Part shown: positions 1-9,936 of the stretch, piece after piece
Layout of the letters: each line of letters begins with the position of its first letter
Position numbering within the stretch: position 1 is the stretch's first letter
Assembly: GCF_029689925.1 (NCBI RefSeq)
Contig: NZ_CP121445.1
Location: forward strand, 1,357,001 to 1,421,000
DNA from: Anaerocolumna sp. AGMB13025
Lineage (GTDB): Bacteria > Bacillota > Clostridia > Lachnospirales > Lachnospiraceae
DNA length: 64,000 bases
Direction of reading: 5' to 3'
Notes under the pieces: model-generated
Databases searched by the model: none
Told to the model about the DNA's origin: nothing
The model's input: the letters and a program-made list of their open reading frames with translations, nothing else
Translations under genes and position numbers: made by a program

Positions 1-278
1 CTCTTATGAGACCAACCGTTGTTGTTATGACATTACTGGCAGTTGGTAAGATTATGAATGCGGATTTCGGTTTGTTCTACAATATAACCGGAGCTATGCC
101 GACCCTGTACAGCACCACGGACGTATTGGATACATATATATTCAGGGCATTAAGGCAGACAGGAGATATTGCCATATCTTCTGCAACAGGTTTCTTCCAG
201 TCCACCATATCCTTTGTTCTTGTTATCGTATGTAACTGGCTGGCAAGACGTTATGAAAAGGATGCGGCGTTGTTCTAA
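1..278 (+). CDS. Carbohydrate ABC transporter permease, LplB type (3' end only)
   Basis: Only the last 92 or so codons of this gene lie in the window; the reading frame is open through the left edge, so the ATG at base 6 is internal. The visible part has the closing features of LplB-type CUT1 permeases: an NADFGLFY stretch, a TDVLDTYIFRALRQTGD block and a final membrane segment ending in a short basic tail (RRYEKDAALF). It would form the inner-membrane channel with the permease that starts 109 bp downstream and receive sugar from the lipoprotein at 1403. The family is clear; the substrate is not visible. Confidence 0.88.
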   Translation, partial: LMRPTVVVMTLLAVGKIMNADFGLFYNITGAMPTLYSTTDVLDTYIFRALRQTGDIAISSATGFFQSTISFVLVIVCNWLARRYEKDAALF

Positions 279-387
279 AAATTACCTCCTCAATTGTAAT
301 TCAATGTATTTACAGAAAGAGTTTAATTATCGGTTTGGATTCTGAGGACGATTAACAGAACAATAGAAAATAATGGAGAATAAAAGA

Positions 388-1275
388 ATGAGAAAAAATA
401 GACTATCAATAGGAAAAATAGTAGTTGTTTTATTTGTTATCGCATTTTCCCTGGCCTGCCTTTATCCTTTCTTAATGGTTATAGGCGGATCGTTAACAAC
501 AGACTCGGAAGCAGCTAAATACGGATTCAGCATAATACCAAAGGATCCAACCCTAGCAGCATATAAAATGTTATTTGCCAATAAGACTACCATATTAAAC
601 GGTTATAAAGTTACGTTATTCGTAACGGTTGTGGGTACTATTTTATCGGTTATTATAAACGCAATGATGGGATTTGTTCTTTCCAGAAGAAATCTGAGGT
701 TTAAAGGAGTCATTAATTTATACGTATTAATCACTATGTTATTTAATGGCGGTATGGTTCCCTGGTATATTGTCTGTACCAGATACCTCCACTTAAAAGA
801 TACCATCTGGGCACTGATTGTACCAAGTCTTGTCAGCGCCTGGTATATCTTCCTGGTCCGCAACTACTTTACCGGTATACCGGACGAAATGTGGGAATCT
901 GCTAAACTGGACGGTGCAAGTGAGTTTACCATATTCAGAAAGATTTATTTATCACTGGCCAAGCCGGTTATTGCAACCATTATTCTATTTGCAGCCCTTG
1001 GGTTCTGGAACGATTGGTGGTTAGGTTTGATGCTGATCGACAATTCAAACCTACAGCCGCTGCAGATGCTCCTTCGTACCATAGTTGCTAATATCCAGTT
1101 CTTACAGACCATGGGTGATAAATCTGCCGAGGCACAGGCTTTACTGGCTTCTGTTCCCAGCGACGGTGTAAAGATGGCGATGGTTATTATCACTACCGGA
1201 CCTATTATTCTTTTATATCCATTCCTGCAAAAGTATTTTATAAAGGGTATCATGGTCGGTGCAGTAAAAGGCTGA
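388..1275 (+). CDS. Carbohydrate ABC transporter permease, YtcP/LplC type
   Basis: Second permease of a CUT1 importer, about 295 aa with roughly six membrane segments (first near residues 8-32, last near 255-277). The cytoplasmic EAA loop that docks the ATPase begins at about residue 170 (ESAKLDGAS then FRKIYLSLAKP). The C-terminus QKYFIKGIMVGAVKG is typical of YtcP permeases. An in-frame ATG at 373 lacks a ribosome site, whereas GGAG at 375 is well spaced for the ATG at 388, so 388 is preferred. It follows the LplB-type permease and precedes the binding protein, the usual order of these operons. The ATPase gene is missing here, as is common for systems sharing an MsmX-type ATPase. Confidence 0.93.
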   Translation: MRKNRLSIGKIVVVLFVIAFSLACLYPFLMVIGGSLTTDSEAAKYGFSIIPKDPTLAAYKMLFANKTTILNGYKVTLFVTVVGTILSVIINAMMGFVLSRRNLRFKGVINLYVLITMLFNGGMVPWYIVCTRYLHLKDTIWALIVPSLVSAWYIFLVRNYFTGIPDEMWESAKLDGASEFTIFRKIYLSLAKPVIATIILFAALGFWNDWWLGLMLIDNSNLQPLQMLLRTIVANIQFLQTMGDKSAEAQALLASVPSDGVKMAMVIITTGPIILLYPFLQKYFIKGIMVGAVKG

Positions 1276-1402
1276 TAATAATTTAAGTATAAAGCCTGAA
1301 AAAGCAATACAATCTGTCAAAATTTTTATTTTCTAATCAAATGATTACAATGGAAGGCAATAAAGCCATCCTGTAATAAATTTAAAAAAGGAGAGAAGAG
1401 CT

Positions 1403-2971
1403 ATGAGAAAACAAAGTAGAATGATGCTTCGTTACTTTCTATGCTTGTTACTTGTGATTTCCATGCTTGCTGGGTGCAGTGGCGGTAAAGGAACCAAAGA
1501 GACAGGTGAAGGGGCAGGAACAGGGGAGACAGCTTCAACAACTAGTAATGGGGGAGACACAGGAACTGGTACTACCGATTTAAAACCTGTAACATTACAC
1601 TTCATTTTTTACGGAGACAAAAAAGCCGCATCAGATGACGTTTGGAAACAGATAGCTGACTACACAAAAGACACATTAAATGCAACTTTTGATGTACAGT
1701 TTATTGCAGGTACTGACTTTACACAGAAATTACTGGTTAAAGCAGCTGCAGGTGACCAATGGGATTTAAACTTTGACAGTGACTGGACTTGTTACTATCA
1801 GATGATTGCAAATGATTCCTATATGGCATTAGATGATTTACTGCCTAAATATGCTCCTGATTTATATAAAGTATACCAGGACAAAGGAATTTTAGATGCA
1901 GCGAAATCCAAAGGAAAGATCGTATCACTTCCTTGGACAATGTCCATGAACAACCGTACATTCTTCCAGTGGAGAGGCGACCTTACAGACAAAGCAGGTA
2001 TTACTGTTGATAAAGCAAGCCTTAAGGACTGGGCTGGTGTCGATACCTTTGTACATCAGTTAAAGCAGGCATATCCTGATAAATATATCCTTGAAAATGC
2101 AGGTATCATCGGATCACAGGAAGGTTTAATGGAAATCGGCCACGGTCTTGCAATTAACTTAAATGATCCTACCTGTAAGGTAGTAGCATTAGAAACAACA
2201 CAGTCTTATATGGACAAAGCGAAATATGCTGAAAAATGGCAGCAGGACGGCATTATCTGGAAAGATATCTTAACCGATACGACTGACCATAACACATACA
2301 TTAACGAAGGTAAGTTAATAACCAAATGGGGTACTCACGAATTCAGTAATCAGAAGAGAGCATGGTTAGATGAAGGCGCCCGTTGGGATTATACCGAAGT
2401 ATATCCGGACGGACTTTATGCAAACAGATCTCCATTATCTAACTTAGTAGCAATTCCTGCATCCAGTGAAAATCCTGAAAGAACTTTAATGTTCTTAAAT
2501 ATGTTGGAAAAAGATCAGAAATTATATGATATGGTTCAATATGGTATCGAAGGTACAACTTATAACTTAAACGGTGATGAAGCTGTATTCCCGGATGGAA
2601 TGAACGCAGAAAATTCCAACTATATGGAATGGGGCGGCCGTTGGGCACTTTGGAAACCACAGTTTATGCGTCCTGATGCTTCTTACGGTCAAGGTTTCTG
2701 GCAGGCAGAAGCTGATTATGCAGCATCCCTTCCTCAGAACGTAAACAGTCCGTTAAACGGATTTAACTTTGACGTAACTAATGTTAAGACTCAGGTAGCT
2801 CAGAGAGATCAGATTTATTCCGATGCTAACAAGCTGATCGAAGTTGGTCTTGCAGGCAAAGCAGAAGATGCTGTTAATAAATTAATCAGCGATTCGAATG
2901 GAGCAGGTACAGCCGATATTCTTGCAGAATGCCAGAAACAGGTTGATGCATTCTTGGCAGCAAAGAAATAA
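1403..2971 (+). CDS. Sugar-binding lipoprotein of a CUT1 ABC importer (LplA-like)
   Basis: Extracellular solute-binding protein of 522 aa. It has a basic N-terminus, a hydrophobic stretch and a lipobox (MLAGC, Cys about residue 25), followed by a Gly/Thr/Ser-rich linker to about residue 60, so it should be lipid-anchored outside the membrane. The rest resembles the large LplA-type oligosaccharide-binding proteins. AGGAGAG lies 8-10 bases upstream of the ATG. It closes the three-gene importer that begins off the left edge. The linked GH38 and GH3 genes suggest a mannose-containing or beta-linked oligosaccharide ligand; that is inference from context. Confidence 0.92.
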   Translation: MRKQSRMMLRYFLCLLLVISMLAGCSGGKGTKETGEGAGTGETASTTSNGGDTGTGTTDLKPVTLHFIFYGDKKAASDDVWKQIADYTKDTLNATFDVQFIAGTDFTQKLLVKAAAGDQWDLNFDSDWTCYYQMIANDSYMALDDLLPKYAPDLYKVYQDKGILDAAKSKGKIVSLPWTMSMNNRTFFQWRGDLTDKAGITVDKASLKDWAGVDTFVHQLKQAYPDKYILENAGIIGSQEGLMEIGHGLAINLNDPTCKVVALETTQSYMDKAKYAEKWQQDGIIWKDILTDTTDHNTYINEGKLITKWGTHEFSNQKRAWLDEGARWDYTEVYPDGLYANRSPLSNLVAIPASSENPERTLMFLNMLEKDQKLYDMVQYGIEGTTYNLNGDEAVFPDGMNAENSNYMEWGGRWALWKPQFMRPDASYGQGFWQAEADYAASLPQNVNSPLNGFNFDVTNVKTQVAQRDQIYSDANKLIEVGLAGKAEDAVNKLISDSNGAGTADILAECQKQVDAFLAAKK

Positions 2972-3046
2972 TCTGGAAGTAACAGAATAATATAAAATAG
3001 TATTAGTCTTAAAAAGTAAATATTTAATCATTATACGCAGAATAGA

Positions 3047-3132
3047 GAAAACTCCTGATTGCTTAAAAAGAATTAAAAACAGATTATCCATCTAACTAAG
3101 ATAGAAGTTCTTTTAAGCTCTCAGGAGTTTTC
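3047..3132 (+). terminator. Long imperfect hairpin between binding-protein and mannosidase genes
   Basis: GAAAACTCCTGA (3047-3058) pairs with TCAGGAGTTTTC (3121-3132), and inside it TTAAAAAGAA can pair with TTCTTTTAAG, giving an extended stem. No T-tract follows, so it may act as an mRNA stabiliser or partial terminator that sets binding protein above the downstream hydrolases rather than as a full stop. Confidence 0.5.
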
Positions 3133-3151
3133 AGATTTAAGAGGTAGATCA

Positions 3152-5860
3152 ATGAGTAAAAAAGTAATACATATAGTATCTCATTCCCACTGGGACAGAG
3201 AGTGGTATATGCCATTTGAGAAACATCGTTTGAAATTAGTTAATCTTGTAGATGATTGTTTGGAATTATTTGAACATGAAGACGGATTTAAGAGTTTTCA
3301 TCTCGACGGACAGTGCATCGTACTGGACGATTATTTGGAAGTTAAACCCGAGAAGAAAGAACTGATTAAGAAAAATATTTTAGAAGATAAGTTTTATGTG
3401 GGACCCTGGTATATTCTTCAGGATGAATTTTTAACAAACGGAGAATCCAACGTAAGAAATCTTCTTATTGGAATAGAAGAAGCAAATGAATATGGTAAAT
3501 TGTGCAAAATCGGATATTTCCCTGATGCCTTTGGTAATGCCGGACAAATGCCCCAGCTTTTAAAGCAGGCGGGAATGGATGCGGTTATCTTTGGCAGAGG
3601 GGTAAAACCGGTAGGCTTTAATAATGAGGTTATTAAAACCGGTGAGTATGAATCCTTTTACTCCGAAATGCTTTGGAATTCACCGGACGGCAGCGGTTTA
3701 CTGGGCATATTGTTTGCCAACTGGTACAATAACGGCGCGGAGATTCCGGTTAAGGAAGTGGAAGCAAAAGAATTTTGGGATAAGAAACTCGCAGATGTAC
3801 TTCGATTTGCTTCCACCGACCATTTATTATTTATGAATGGCTGTGACCATCAGCCGGTACAAAAGGATTTAGCCCAGGCTATTGCGACTGCCAACCGACT
3901 GTATCCGGATTATGAATTTGTACATTCCAATTTTAAGGATTATATAACCTGTGTAAAAGAATCCCAGACCAATAAACTATCCACGGTTACCGGAGAACTT
4001 ACCAGTCAGATGACGGACGGATGGACTACCCTGGTCAACACCACCTCCTCCAGAATCTATTTAAAGCAGTTAAACCGTGAAAATGAAGTATCTCTTTCAA
4101 ATCTTGCAGAACCGTTAGCCGTATTTGCAGCGGATGCAGGAGCAGCCTATCCTCACGAAACACTAAAATATGCCTGGAAGAAGCTGATGCAGAATCACCC
4201 TCATGACAGTATCTGCGGCTGCAGTACCGATGAAGTCCACAGGGATATGGAGACCCGTTTTCATAACAGCTTGCAGGTAAGCACCAGTCTGATCACAGAA
4301 AGTATGGATTTCTTGGGAAACCAAATAGATACCTCAGGTTTTAAGGAAGGAGTAGATTATCCTTTTACCGTATTTAATACCACCGGCTGGAAGAGAAGCG
4401 GTGTTGTGACGGTTACCCTTGATATTGAAAGACTGTATAAACAGAATTTAAACGTATCCTATCACAAGATGAAAGAGTTAACACTTAAGAAGTTTGTCTT
4501 AAAAGATAACAACGGAGCGGTAATACCTTGTGAAATCCAGGATGCAAAGGTCAGATTCGGTTATGACCTGCCGGATGATAAATTCAGACAGCCTTATATG
4601 GCCAGATGCGTTACTGTAACCTTTGAAGCAGAAGAAGTACCTGCCATGGGTTACCGGGTATATGCGCTGTCTGCAGCAGAAAGTCCGGTAAAAGTAAATG
4701 ATTCTTTCGTTATTAAAGACGGTATGGAGAATCAGTTTATAAAGGTTACGATTAATACCAACGGAACCATTAATCTGCTTGATAAGGCTTCCGGTAAATG
4801 CTATGAACAGATCTGCTACTATGAAGATACTGGTGATATCGGTAACGAATACATTTACCGTCAGCCGGATGGAGACAAGGCAATTCTTTCAAAAGACAGT
4901 ACCGCTGCCTCTTTACTGGTTGAAGATACATCTTACCAGGCTGTTTATAAAATTACCCAGACTATAGAAATTCCTGAAAGTGCGGAGGATACCCTCTATG
5001 AAGAAATCATTAGTATGACTGATGTTAAGCATAGAAAGGCAAAACGAAGCACGAAACTGTTACCTCTTGAGATTACAACCTACCTCACCCTGGAAAAGAA
5101 CGGACATGGCGTTAAAGTGCGTGTGGAATTCGATAACAGAATGAAGGATCACAGACTCAGGGTAATTCTTCCAACGGGACTTGATACCAACAGACATTTT
5201 ACCGATTCCGTATTTGAAGTGGCAGACAGACCAAACCACCACTATCCGGAATGGAAAAATCCAAGCGGCTGCGAACATCAGCAGTGCTTTACCGGTATGA
5301 AGGAGGAGAAGGCAGGACTCGTTGCTGCCAACTTTGGATTATATGAATATGAAATACTGCCGGATCAGAAGAATGCCATAGCAATTACCTTACTGCGAGC
5401 CGTTGGCGAACTTGGGGACTGGGGCGTATTCTTAACTCCGGAAGCCCAAATACAAAAGAAATGCTCTGCATCCTTTGAAATCATACCATTTGCTGTTAAC
5501 TCAGAAGAAATGGACCCAATCACAGAAGCTTTTCAATTCCAGGTACCTTTAACTGCCTGTCAGATCTTTATACACAAAGGTTCTCTTCCTCTTGAACAAA
5601 GTTATTTGGAATGGGAAGGTCAGGGAATTTATTTAACCGGAATGAAAAACAGACAGGATTCAAGGGACCGGATTGTACGTTTCATGAATGGTACCAGCCA
5701 GGTGAGAACCCTGACGCTGAAAAAATCAGATAAGGTAAGCCGTTATTACAGAAGTAATGTAATCGAGGAACACTTAAACGATTTAACCGCTAATGAGAAT
5801 GGAACCATTACCTTAACAGTAAATCCTTATGAAATAGTAACGATTGGCCAGGAAGCTTAA
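3152..5860 (+). CDS. GH38 alpha-mannosidase
   Basis: Cytoplasmic (no signal peptide) zinc-dependent retaining alpha-mannosidase of 902 aa, the usual length for bacterial GH38. The N-terminal HSHWDREW motif (residues 11-18) supplies the His/Asp zinc ligands. PDAFG (Asp about 125) matches the nucleophile and zinc-ligand Asp of the family. A later NHPHDSICGC block carries the remaining His ligand. The middle and C-terminal parts look like the usual beta-sandwich domains. It would release terminal alpha-mannose from imported oligosaccharides such as N-glycan or mannan fragments. It sits 180 bp after the importer and 134 bp before a GH3 gene on the same strand, so co-expression is likely. Confidence 0.95.
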   Translation: MSKKVIHIVSHSHWDREWYMPFEKHRLKLVNLVDDCLELFEHEDGFKSFHLDGQCIVLDDYLEVKPEKKELIKKNILEDKFYVGPWYILQDEFLTNGESNVRNLLIGIEEANEYGKLCKIGYFPDAFGNAGQMPQLLKQAGMDAVIFGRGVKPVGFNNEVIKTGEYESFYSEMLWNSPDGSGLLGILFANWYNNGAEIPVKEVEAKEFWDKKLADVLRFASTDHLLFMNGCDHQPVQKDLAQAIATANRLYPDYEFVHSNFKDYITCVKESQTNKLSTVTGELTSQMTDGWTTLVNTTSSRIYLKQLNRENEVSLSNLAEPLAVFAADAGAAYPHETLKYAWKKLMQNHPHDSICGCSTDEVHRDMETRFHNSLQVSTSLITESMDFLGNQIDTSGFKEGVDYPFTVFNTTGWKRSGVVTVTLDIERLYKQNLNVSYHKMKELTLKKFVLKDNNGAVIPCEIQDAKVRFGYDLPDDKFRQPYMARCVTVTFEAEEVPAMGYRVYALSAAESPVKVNDSFVIKDGMENQFIKVTINTNGTINLLDKASGKCYEQICYYEDTGDIGNEYIYRQPDGDKAILSKDSTAASLLVEDTSYQAVYKITQTIEIPESAEDTLYEEIISMTDVKHRKAKRSTKLLPLEITTYLTLEKNGHGVKVRVEFDNRMKDHRLRVILPTGLDTNRHFTDSVFEVADRPNHHYPEWKNPSGCEHQQCFTGMKEEKAGLVAANFGLYEYEILPDQKNAIAITLLRAVGELGDWGVFLTPEAQIQKKCSASFEIIPFAVNSEEMDPITEAFQFQVPLTACQIFIHKGSLPLEQSYLEWEGQGIYLTGMKNRQDSRDRIVRFMNGTSQVRTLTLKKSDKVSRYYRSNVIEEHLNDLTANENGTITLTVNPYEIVTIGQEA

Positions 5861-5893
5861 GATGCAGTATCTGCACATAAAATATTACAGCCG

Positions 5894-5923
5894 CGCAATC
5901 CGGTACGTGGAATCCGGATTGCG
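5894..5923. other. Perfect 10 bp stem-loop between GH38 and GH3 genes
   Basis: CGCAATCCGG (5894-5903) and CCGGATTGCG (5914-5923) are exact reverse complements around a 10-base loop. There is no T-tract, so it is not a classical terminator; an RNA-stability or attenuating role is possible. The following bases (TGGAACTTTA then GTGCGCA) resemble the intergenic block near 15509. Confidence 0.6.
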
Positions 5924-5994
5924 TGGAACTTTAGTGCGCAATTTTGCAACGGTCCCATGAACAATAAATCAATACAAAAGGAGAGGCATATATC

Positions 5995-8613
5995 ATGAAA
6001 TATAAAGATCCTTCCTTGTCACCTAAGACAAGGGCAGAAGATTTACTTAGCAGGATGACCCTGGAAGAAAAGGCAGCCCAGATGGATATGATCCGAGGGG
6101 TGGAATTGGCAACGAAAGTCCACGAGGCACATTTTTGCTCTGTAGATGAGAATTCAGATTTTTACTGGGAAAAAGTTGACAAAAGTATCGGTAAGAAAGG
6201 AATGGGCTTTGTACATGACGTATATTCTGTTCCGGCTGTACTGAACAAATTGCAAAGGTATATGGTAGAGGAGACCCGTTTAGGTATTCCCTGTATTTTT
6301 ACCGGAGAAGCCCTGCATGGGTTATCCTATCCGGGAGCTACCGTATTTCCTATGCCCATTAACATGGGTGCGACTTTTCATCCGGAATTAACGAAGGAAG
6401 TGGGAGCTGCCATCGCGGCAGAAACCAGAAGCTTAGGGATACATGAAATCCTTGCTCCGAACTTAGATCTTGCCAGGGAACCAAGGTGGGGAAGGGTTGA
6501 AGAAACCTTTGGGGAAGATACGTATTTATCTTCTGAAATGGCTTATGCCATCATAACCGGTGAGCAGGGTGAGGATATCAGCCGCCCGGATAAAATCGTA
6601 TGTGAACCAAAGCATTACTGTGTTCACGGAATTCCGGAAGGGGGTACTAACTGTTCTCCTGCCAGAGTCGGAACCAGAGAAGTGGAGACGGCATATCTGC
6701 CCGTATTTGAAGCGGGTATTAAGAAGGCCGGAGCTTATAATGCAATGGCTTCTTATAACTGTATTGACGGGGAAGCGGTGATAGCCTCCGACTATTATTT
6801 ACGTAAGGTATTAAAAGAACGCTTTGGCTTAAAAGGATATGTCAGAGCGGATTTTGGAGCGGTTAACCGTCTTAAGACCTCCCACCATATGACAACGGAC
6901 AGCAAAGAAAGCATTCGTATGGCAGTCAATGCAGGTCTTGACGTTCAGGGCTTTGACTTCCCTAACAAGTACTGGGAAGAAACCCTGATGGAACTTGTTA
7001 ACGAAGGCAAAATTACGATGGAAACCATAGATGAAGCAGTCATGCGTATCCTTACGGTGAAGTTTGAACTGGGTATTTTTGAACATCCCTATGTAGATGA
7101 AGCACACTATAAAGAGGTTGTCAGATGTGAAAAACATAAGCAGGTAAGCTATGAAGCTGCCAAAGAATCCATTGTTATGCTTCAGAATAAAAATAATGTG
7201 CTGCCTCTCAGAAAAGATGTTAAGTCCATTGCACTTATCGGACCAAGCTCAGGAAGACAGCGGATTGGAAGCTATTCCTCCGAGCCTTATGGATACCGTG
7301 TTGAGTCCCTGCTGGAAGCTATAAGCAAAAAAGTAGGTAAAGATACTGTTATCCGCCAGCACGACGGCTGTGCCGTGTCCGAACGTGACATCGCCCTGGT
7401 ACCAAAAGAATGGTTCCGTGACGGTGTAACCTTGGAGTATTACAATAACCCTGACTTCTCCGGAAGCCCTCTTGGTTCGGATAAAATGAATGCCATTAAT
7501 TTTAACTGGATACTTGCCAAACCTCACAGAGATCTGGAATTTACCGGTTATTCCGTCCGCATGAGTGGTGTCATAAAAGTAAATACCCATGATTTTACCC
7601 AGTCCGAAGAGATCAAAGGAAAACTGGTATTTACCACCGATGACAGCGTCCGTGTCTATATTGACGGTAACTGTGTGATTGACAGTGTGGGAGCAGGAAA
7701 ACAAAAACTTCCCCAGTGTGCCTTTACCTTCCACAATGGCGCAGAGCATACCCTCTTAGTGGAATATGTATGCGATGTAAACGGTAATAACGTTACTCTG
7801 AGCATGGACTTTCATGATGCGTCCCTGGAAGGCGCGGTTGCTGCGGCCAAAGACTCCGAGGTAGTGGTATTAGTTTGTGGTGATGATAAAGTTACCAGCG
7901 GTGAAGGTATGGACCGCAGTGAGCTTCGCTTATACGGCAAACAAAGAGAACTGGTAAAGCAGGTATGTGCCCTTGGAAAACCAGTGGTGTTAGTCCTGGA
8001 AAACGGCAAGCCCGTTGATTTAAGCTACGAATCGGAGCATCTGGATTCCATTTTAGCAGCATGGTTTGGCGGAGAACGAGGTGCTGAGGCAATTGCCGAT
8101 GTATTGTTTGCAGAGGTAAGCCCTTCGGGCAAACTCCCCATATCCTTTCCAAAGAATGTGGGTCAGGTTCCCTGCTATTACAGCATGCTGCCAGGAGGAA
8201 GTACCGAATATCTGGAGGGAAGCAGAAAACCGCTGTTCTCCTTTGGACACGGCTTAAGTTACTGTGAGTTTAAGTATGAAAATCTTGTAATCAGCAAGAA
8301 AGAAAATAAATATGAGTATGAAGTGACCTTAGAAGTAAGCAATTTAGGTACTATGGCTGCCGAAGAAGTTGTCCAGCTTTATGTGGAGGACCTGCAAAGC
8401 ACCATTGTAACACCAAGAAAGCTTTTAAAGGCATTTAAGCGTATATCCCTGCTTTCCGGAGAAAAGAAACAGGTTAACTTAGCGCTTGATTTTGACAGCT
8501 TTAAACTGTTAAACAGAGAATTTAACTGGGTAGTTGAGCCGGGAGATTTTATGATCATGGCCGGAACCTCCAGTGAAGACATCCGTTTATCACAGATGAT
8601 TACGCTTGATTGA
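5995..8613 (+). CDS. GH3 beta-glycosidase with inserted PA14 domain
   Basis: Family 3 glycoside hydrolase of 872 aa without signal peptide, so intracellular. The N-terminal TIM barrel (about 15-350) contains the substrate-binding PNLDLAREPRWGR and CEPKHYC motifs, and the nucleophile Asp is D286 in the VRADFGAV segment. The second alpha/beta domain starts near 380 and is interrupted at about 465-605 by a PA14-like beta module (VRVYIDGNCVID). An Fn3-like domain closes the protein (about 785-865). Enzymes of this layout are beta-glucosidases or beta-xylosidases; PA14 inserts often narrow the active site for short oligosaccharides. The exact sugar cannot be read. AGGAG precedes the ATG. Confidence 0.93.
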   Translation: MKYKDPSLSPKTRAEDLLSRMTLEEKAAQMDMIRGVELATKVHEAHFCSVDENSDFYWEKVDKSIGKKGMGFVHDVYSVPAVLNKLQRYMVEETRLGIPCIFTGEALHGLSYPGATVFPMPINMGATFHPELTKEVGAAIAAETRSLGIHEILAPNLDLAREPRWGRVEETFGEDTYLSSEMAYAIITGEQGEDISRPDKIVCEPKHYCVHGIPEGGTNCSPARVGTREVETAYLPVFEAGIKKAGAYNAMASYNCIDGEAVIASDYYLRKVLKERFGLKGYVRADFGAVNRLKTSHHMTTDSKESIRMAVNAGLDVQGFDFPNKYWEETLMELVNEGKITMETIDEAVMRILTVKFELGIFEHPYVDEAHYKEVVRCEKHKQVSYEAAKESIVMLQNKNNVLPLRKDVKSIALIGPSSGRQRIGSYSSEPYGYRVESLLEAISKKVGKDTVIRQHDGCAVSERDIALVPKEWFRDGVTLEYYNNPDFSGSPLGSDKMNAINFNWILAKPHRDLEFTGYSVRMSGVIKVNTHDFTQSEEIKGKLVFTTDDSVRVYIDGNCVIDSVGAGKQKLPQCAFTFHNGAEHTLLVEYVCDVNGNNVTLSMDFHDASLEGAVAAAKDSEVVVLVCGDDKVTSGEGMDRSELRLYGKQRELVKQVCALGKPVVLVLENGKPVDLSYESEHLDSILAAWFGGERGAEAIADVLFAEVSPSGKLPISFPKNVGQVPCYYSMLPGGSTEYLEGSRKPLFSFGHGLSYCEFKYENLVISKKENKYEYEVTLEVSNLGTMAAEEVVQLYVEDLQSTIVTPRKLLKAFKRISLLSGEKKQVNLALDFDSFKLLNREFNWVVEPGDFMIMAGTSSEDIRLSQMITLD

Positions 8614-8744
8614 ATGCAGTCTTATCAGTGAAAACCGCCACAGAACAGTTAAAGGCAGTAGAAGAATTAAATCAGGCGGCAACAGAACTGGAGAATGATT
8701 CACAGAACTTAGAAAAGTCGATTCAGATATTTAAACTGGAATAA
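8614..8744 (+). pseudogene. Remnant of a methyl-accepting chemotaxis protein (last ~42 codons)
   Basis: Directly after the GH3 stop codon, a frame from 8616 to a TAA at 8742 encodes 42 residues that align with chemoreceptor C-termini. It includes EELNQAATELENDSQNLEKS and ends IQIFKLE, compared with [18 protein letters not shown] and VNSFKI at the end of the intact receptor at 47075. No start codon or upstream receptor sequence remains, and the frame differs from that of the GH3 gene. This is best read as the surviving tail of a deleted chemoreceptor gene that once followed the transporter/hydrolase cluster, matching the gene order seen twice elsewhere in the window. Confidence 0.8.
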
Positions 8745-8832
8745 AAATTTCAGGTATAGTCCTACGCTATCTTTTATCGGGGTATACTAAGCTCTACCAC
8801 AAAATTGAATAACACCAATATGGGAAAAACAT

Positions 8833-8864
8833 GCCTTGCAGAGAAAGAATTGCAGGGCTGTTTT
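8833..8864. terminator. Possible weak bidirectional terminator
   Basis: GCCTTGCA (8833-8840) can pair with TGCAGGGC (8851-8858) with one G-T pair, followed by TGTTTT on the plus strand; on the minus strand the stem is followed by ATGTTTTT. It lies between the chemoreceptor remnant (+) and an AraC gene (-), where a shared terminator would be expected. Confidence 0.4.
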
Positions 8865-8929
8865 GTCATATGAGGAACATAACCTCAGGCTGTCCGGACT
8901 GCACTCTGCCCAGCAGCAATCTATGGATA

Positions 8930-9796
8930 TCAATTGTTCTGTCTTAGCTCTCGATATTGTTTTGGGGTAACACCATGAAAGGAATGAAACCGCCTTGTAA
9001 AATAATTACTGTCATTAAAACCACTTTGAAAAGCTATTTCAGAAATAGTAAGCTTTGAATTTTTCAATAGGGAACAGGCATGCTGCATTCTCAGGGTGAA
9101 AATATATTGTCCGGGTGTAGTTTCATAAGAATCCCGGAATATTCTTGTAAAATGGCGTGGGGAGAGATGGGATTGTTTTGCAAGCTCGCCAATTGATAGT
9201 GGGTCAAGGAAGTGACTTTCCATATAAGAGACAGATTTAGCAATATTAACAATATCGTATTTTACAGTTAAGGATGGAAAGCTGTAAGCCCTGGATAAAA
9301 ATACCACCAGCCTCATAAAATAAGAGGTCATCATAGTTTTCCAGCCATCCGCTTTCTGGTTGTATTCCTGTATCATAGTGTAAATAATATTGTTAACTTC
9401 ATCAAAATCTGTTATTTGTAATGTCAGCCGGCTCCGAAAACAGTGTTCCATTGATAAATAGGGTTCTATTACAAAGAGTGCATGATATCCGGGTAATTTA
9501 CGGATGTCTGTTTCGGATGATAATAGTTGCGGACGGTACATTATATTACAGATTCGAAAGTCAGAAGTGTTTTCATATCCATGTGAGGTATTATTACTGA
9601 TAACAAAAATATCCCCTTTTTTTATTTGGTAGGAATCCTTGTCTACATAATGCTGCGCTGAGCCATTTAGTACGATAACCAATTCGGAAAAATCCTCATG
9701 TGTATGCCGGTATAAATCGGTATCGTGAAAACCATACTGAATGAATAAAGGAAAACTTGTATCTTTTGTAAAGGCGTCCAAGGACATAGCTACCAT
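8930..9796 (-). CDS. AraC-family transcriptional regulator
   Basis: DNA-binding regulator of 288 aa. The N-terminal half is a cupin-like sugar-sensing domain (HTHEDFSELVIVLNGSAQHYV and a HGYEN segment). The C-terminal ~100 residues hold two helix-turn-helix motifs of AraC type (LAKQSHLSPRHFTRIFRDS; ISEIAFQSGFNDSNYFTRRF). It is divergent from the GH43 gene at 9937, with about 140 bp between start codons, so it probably controls that gene and perhaps its neighbours. GGGGGA lies upstream of the ATG; an in-frame ATG three codons in is an alternative. The inducer is unknown. Confidence 0.93.
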   Translation of the reverse strand: MVAMSLDAFTKDTSFPLFIQYGFHDTDLYRHTHEDFSELVIVLNGSAQHYVDKDSYQIKKGDIFVISNNTSHGYENTSDFRICNIMYRPQLLSSETDIRKLPGYHALFVIEPYLSMEHCFRSRLTLQITDFDEVNNIIYTMIQEYNQKADGWKTMMTSYFMRLVVFLSRAYSFPSLTVKYDIVNIAKSVSYMESHFLDPLSIGELAKQSHLSPRHFTRIFRDSYETTPGQYIFTLRMQHACSLLKNSKLTISEIAFQSGFNDSNYFTRRFHSFHGVTPKQYRELRQNN

Positions 9797-9936
9797 GAAA
9801 TAATCCCCCTGTTTTTATCTGTCCCTATTATGCTATTTTCTGTCCGGTTAATTATGGTTAATTTATCATGCAATAATTATAATGTGATTTATAACAAAAT
9901 AACATATAAACTGTATATTTTCAAGGAGGTTTTAGT

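Noticed and set aside
7249..7749. 166-codon minus-strand ORF opposite the GH3 gene
   Set aside because: Shadow of the PA14 region on the opposite strand; no ribosome site and no recognisable protein.
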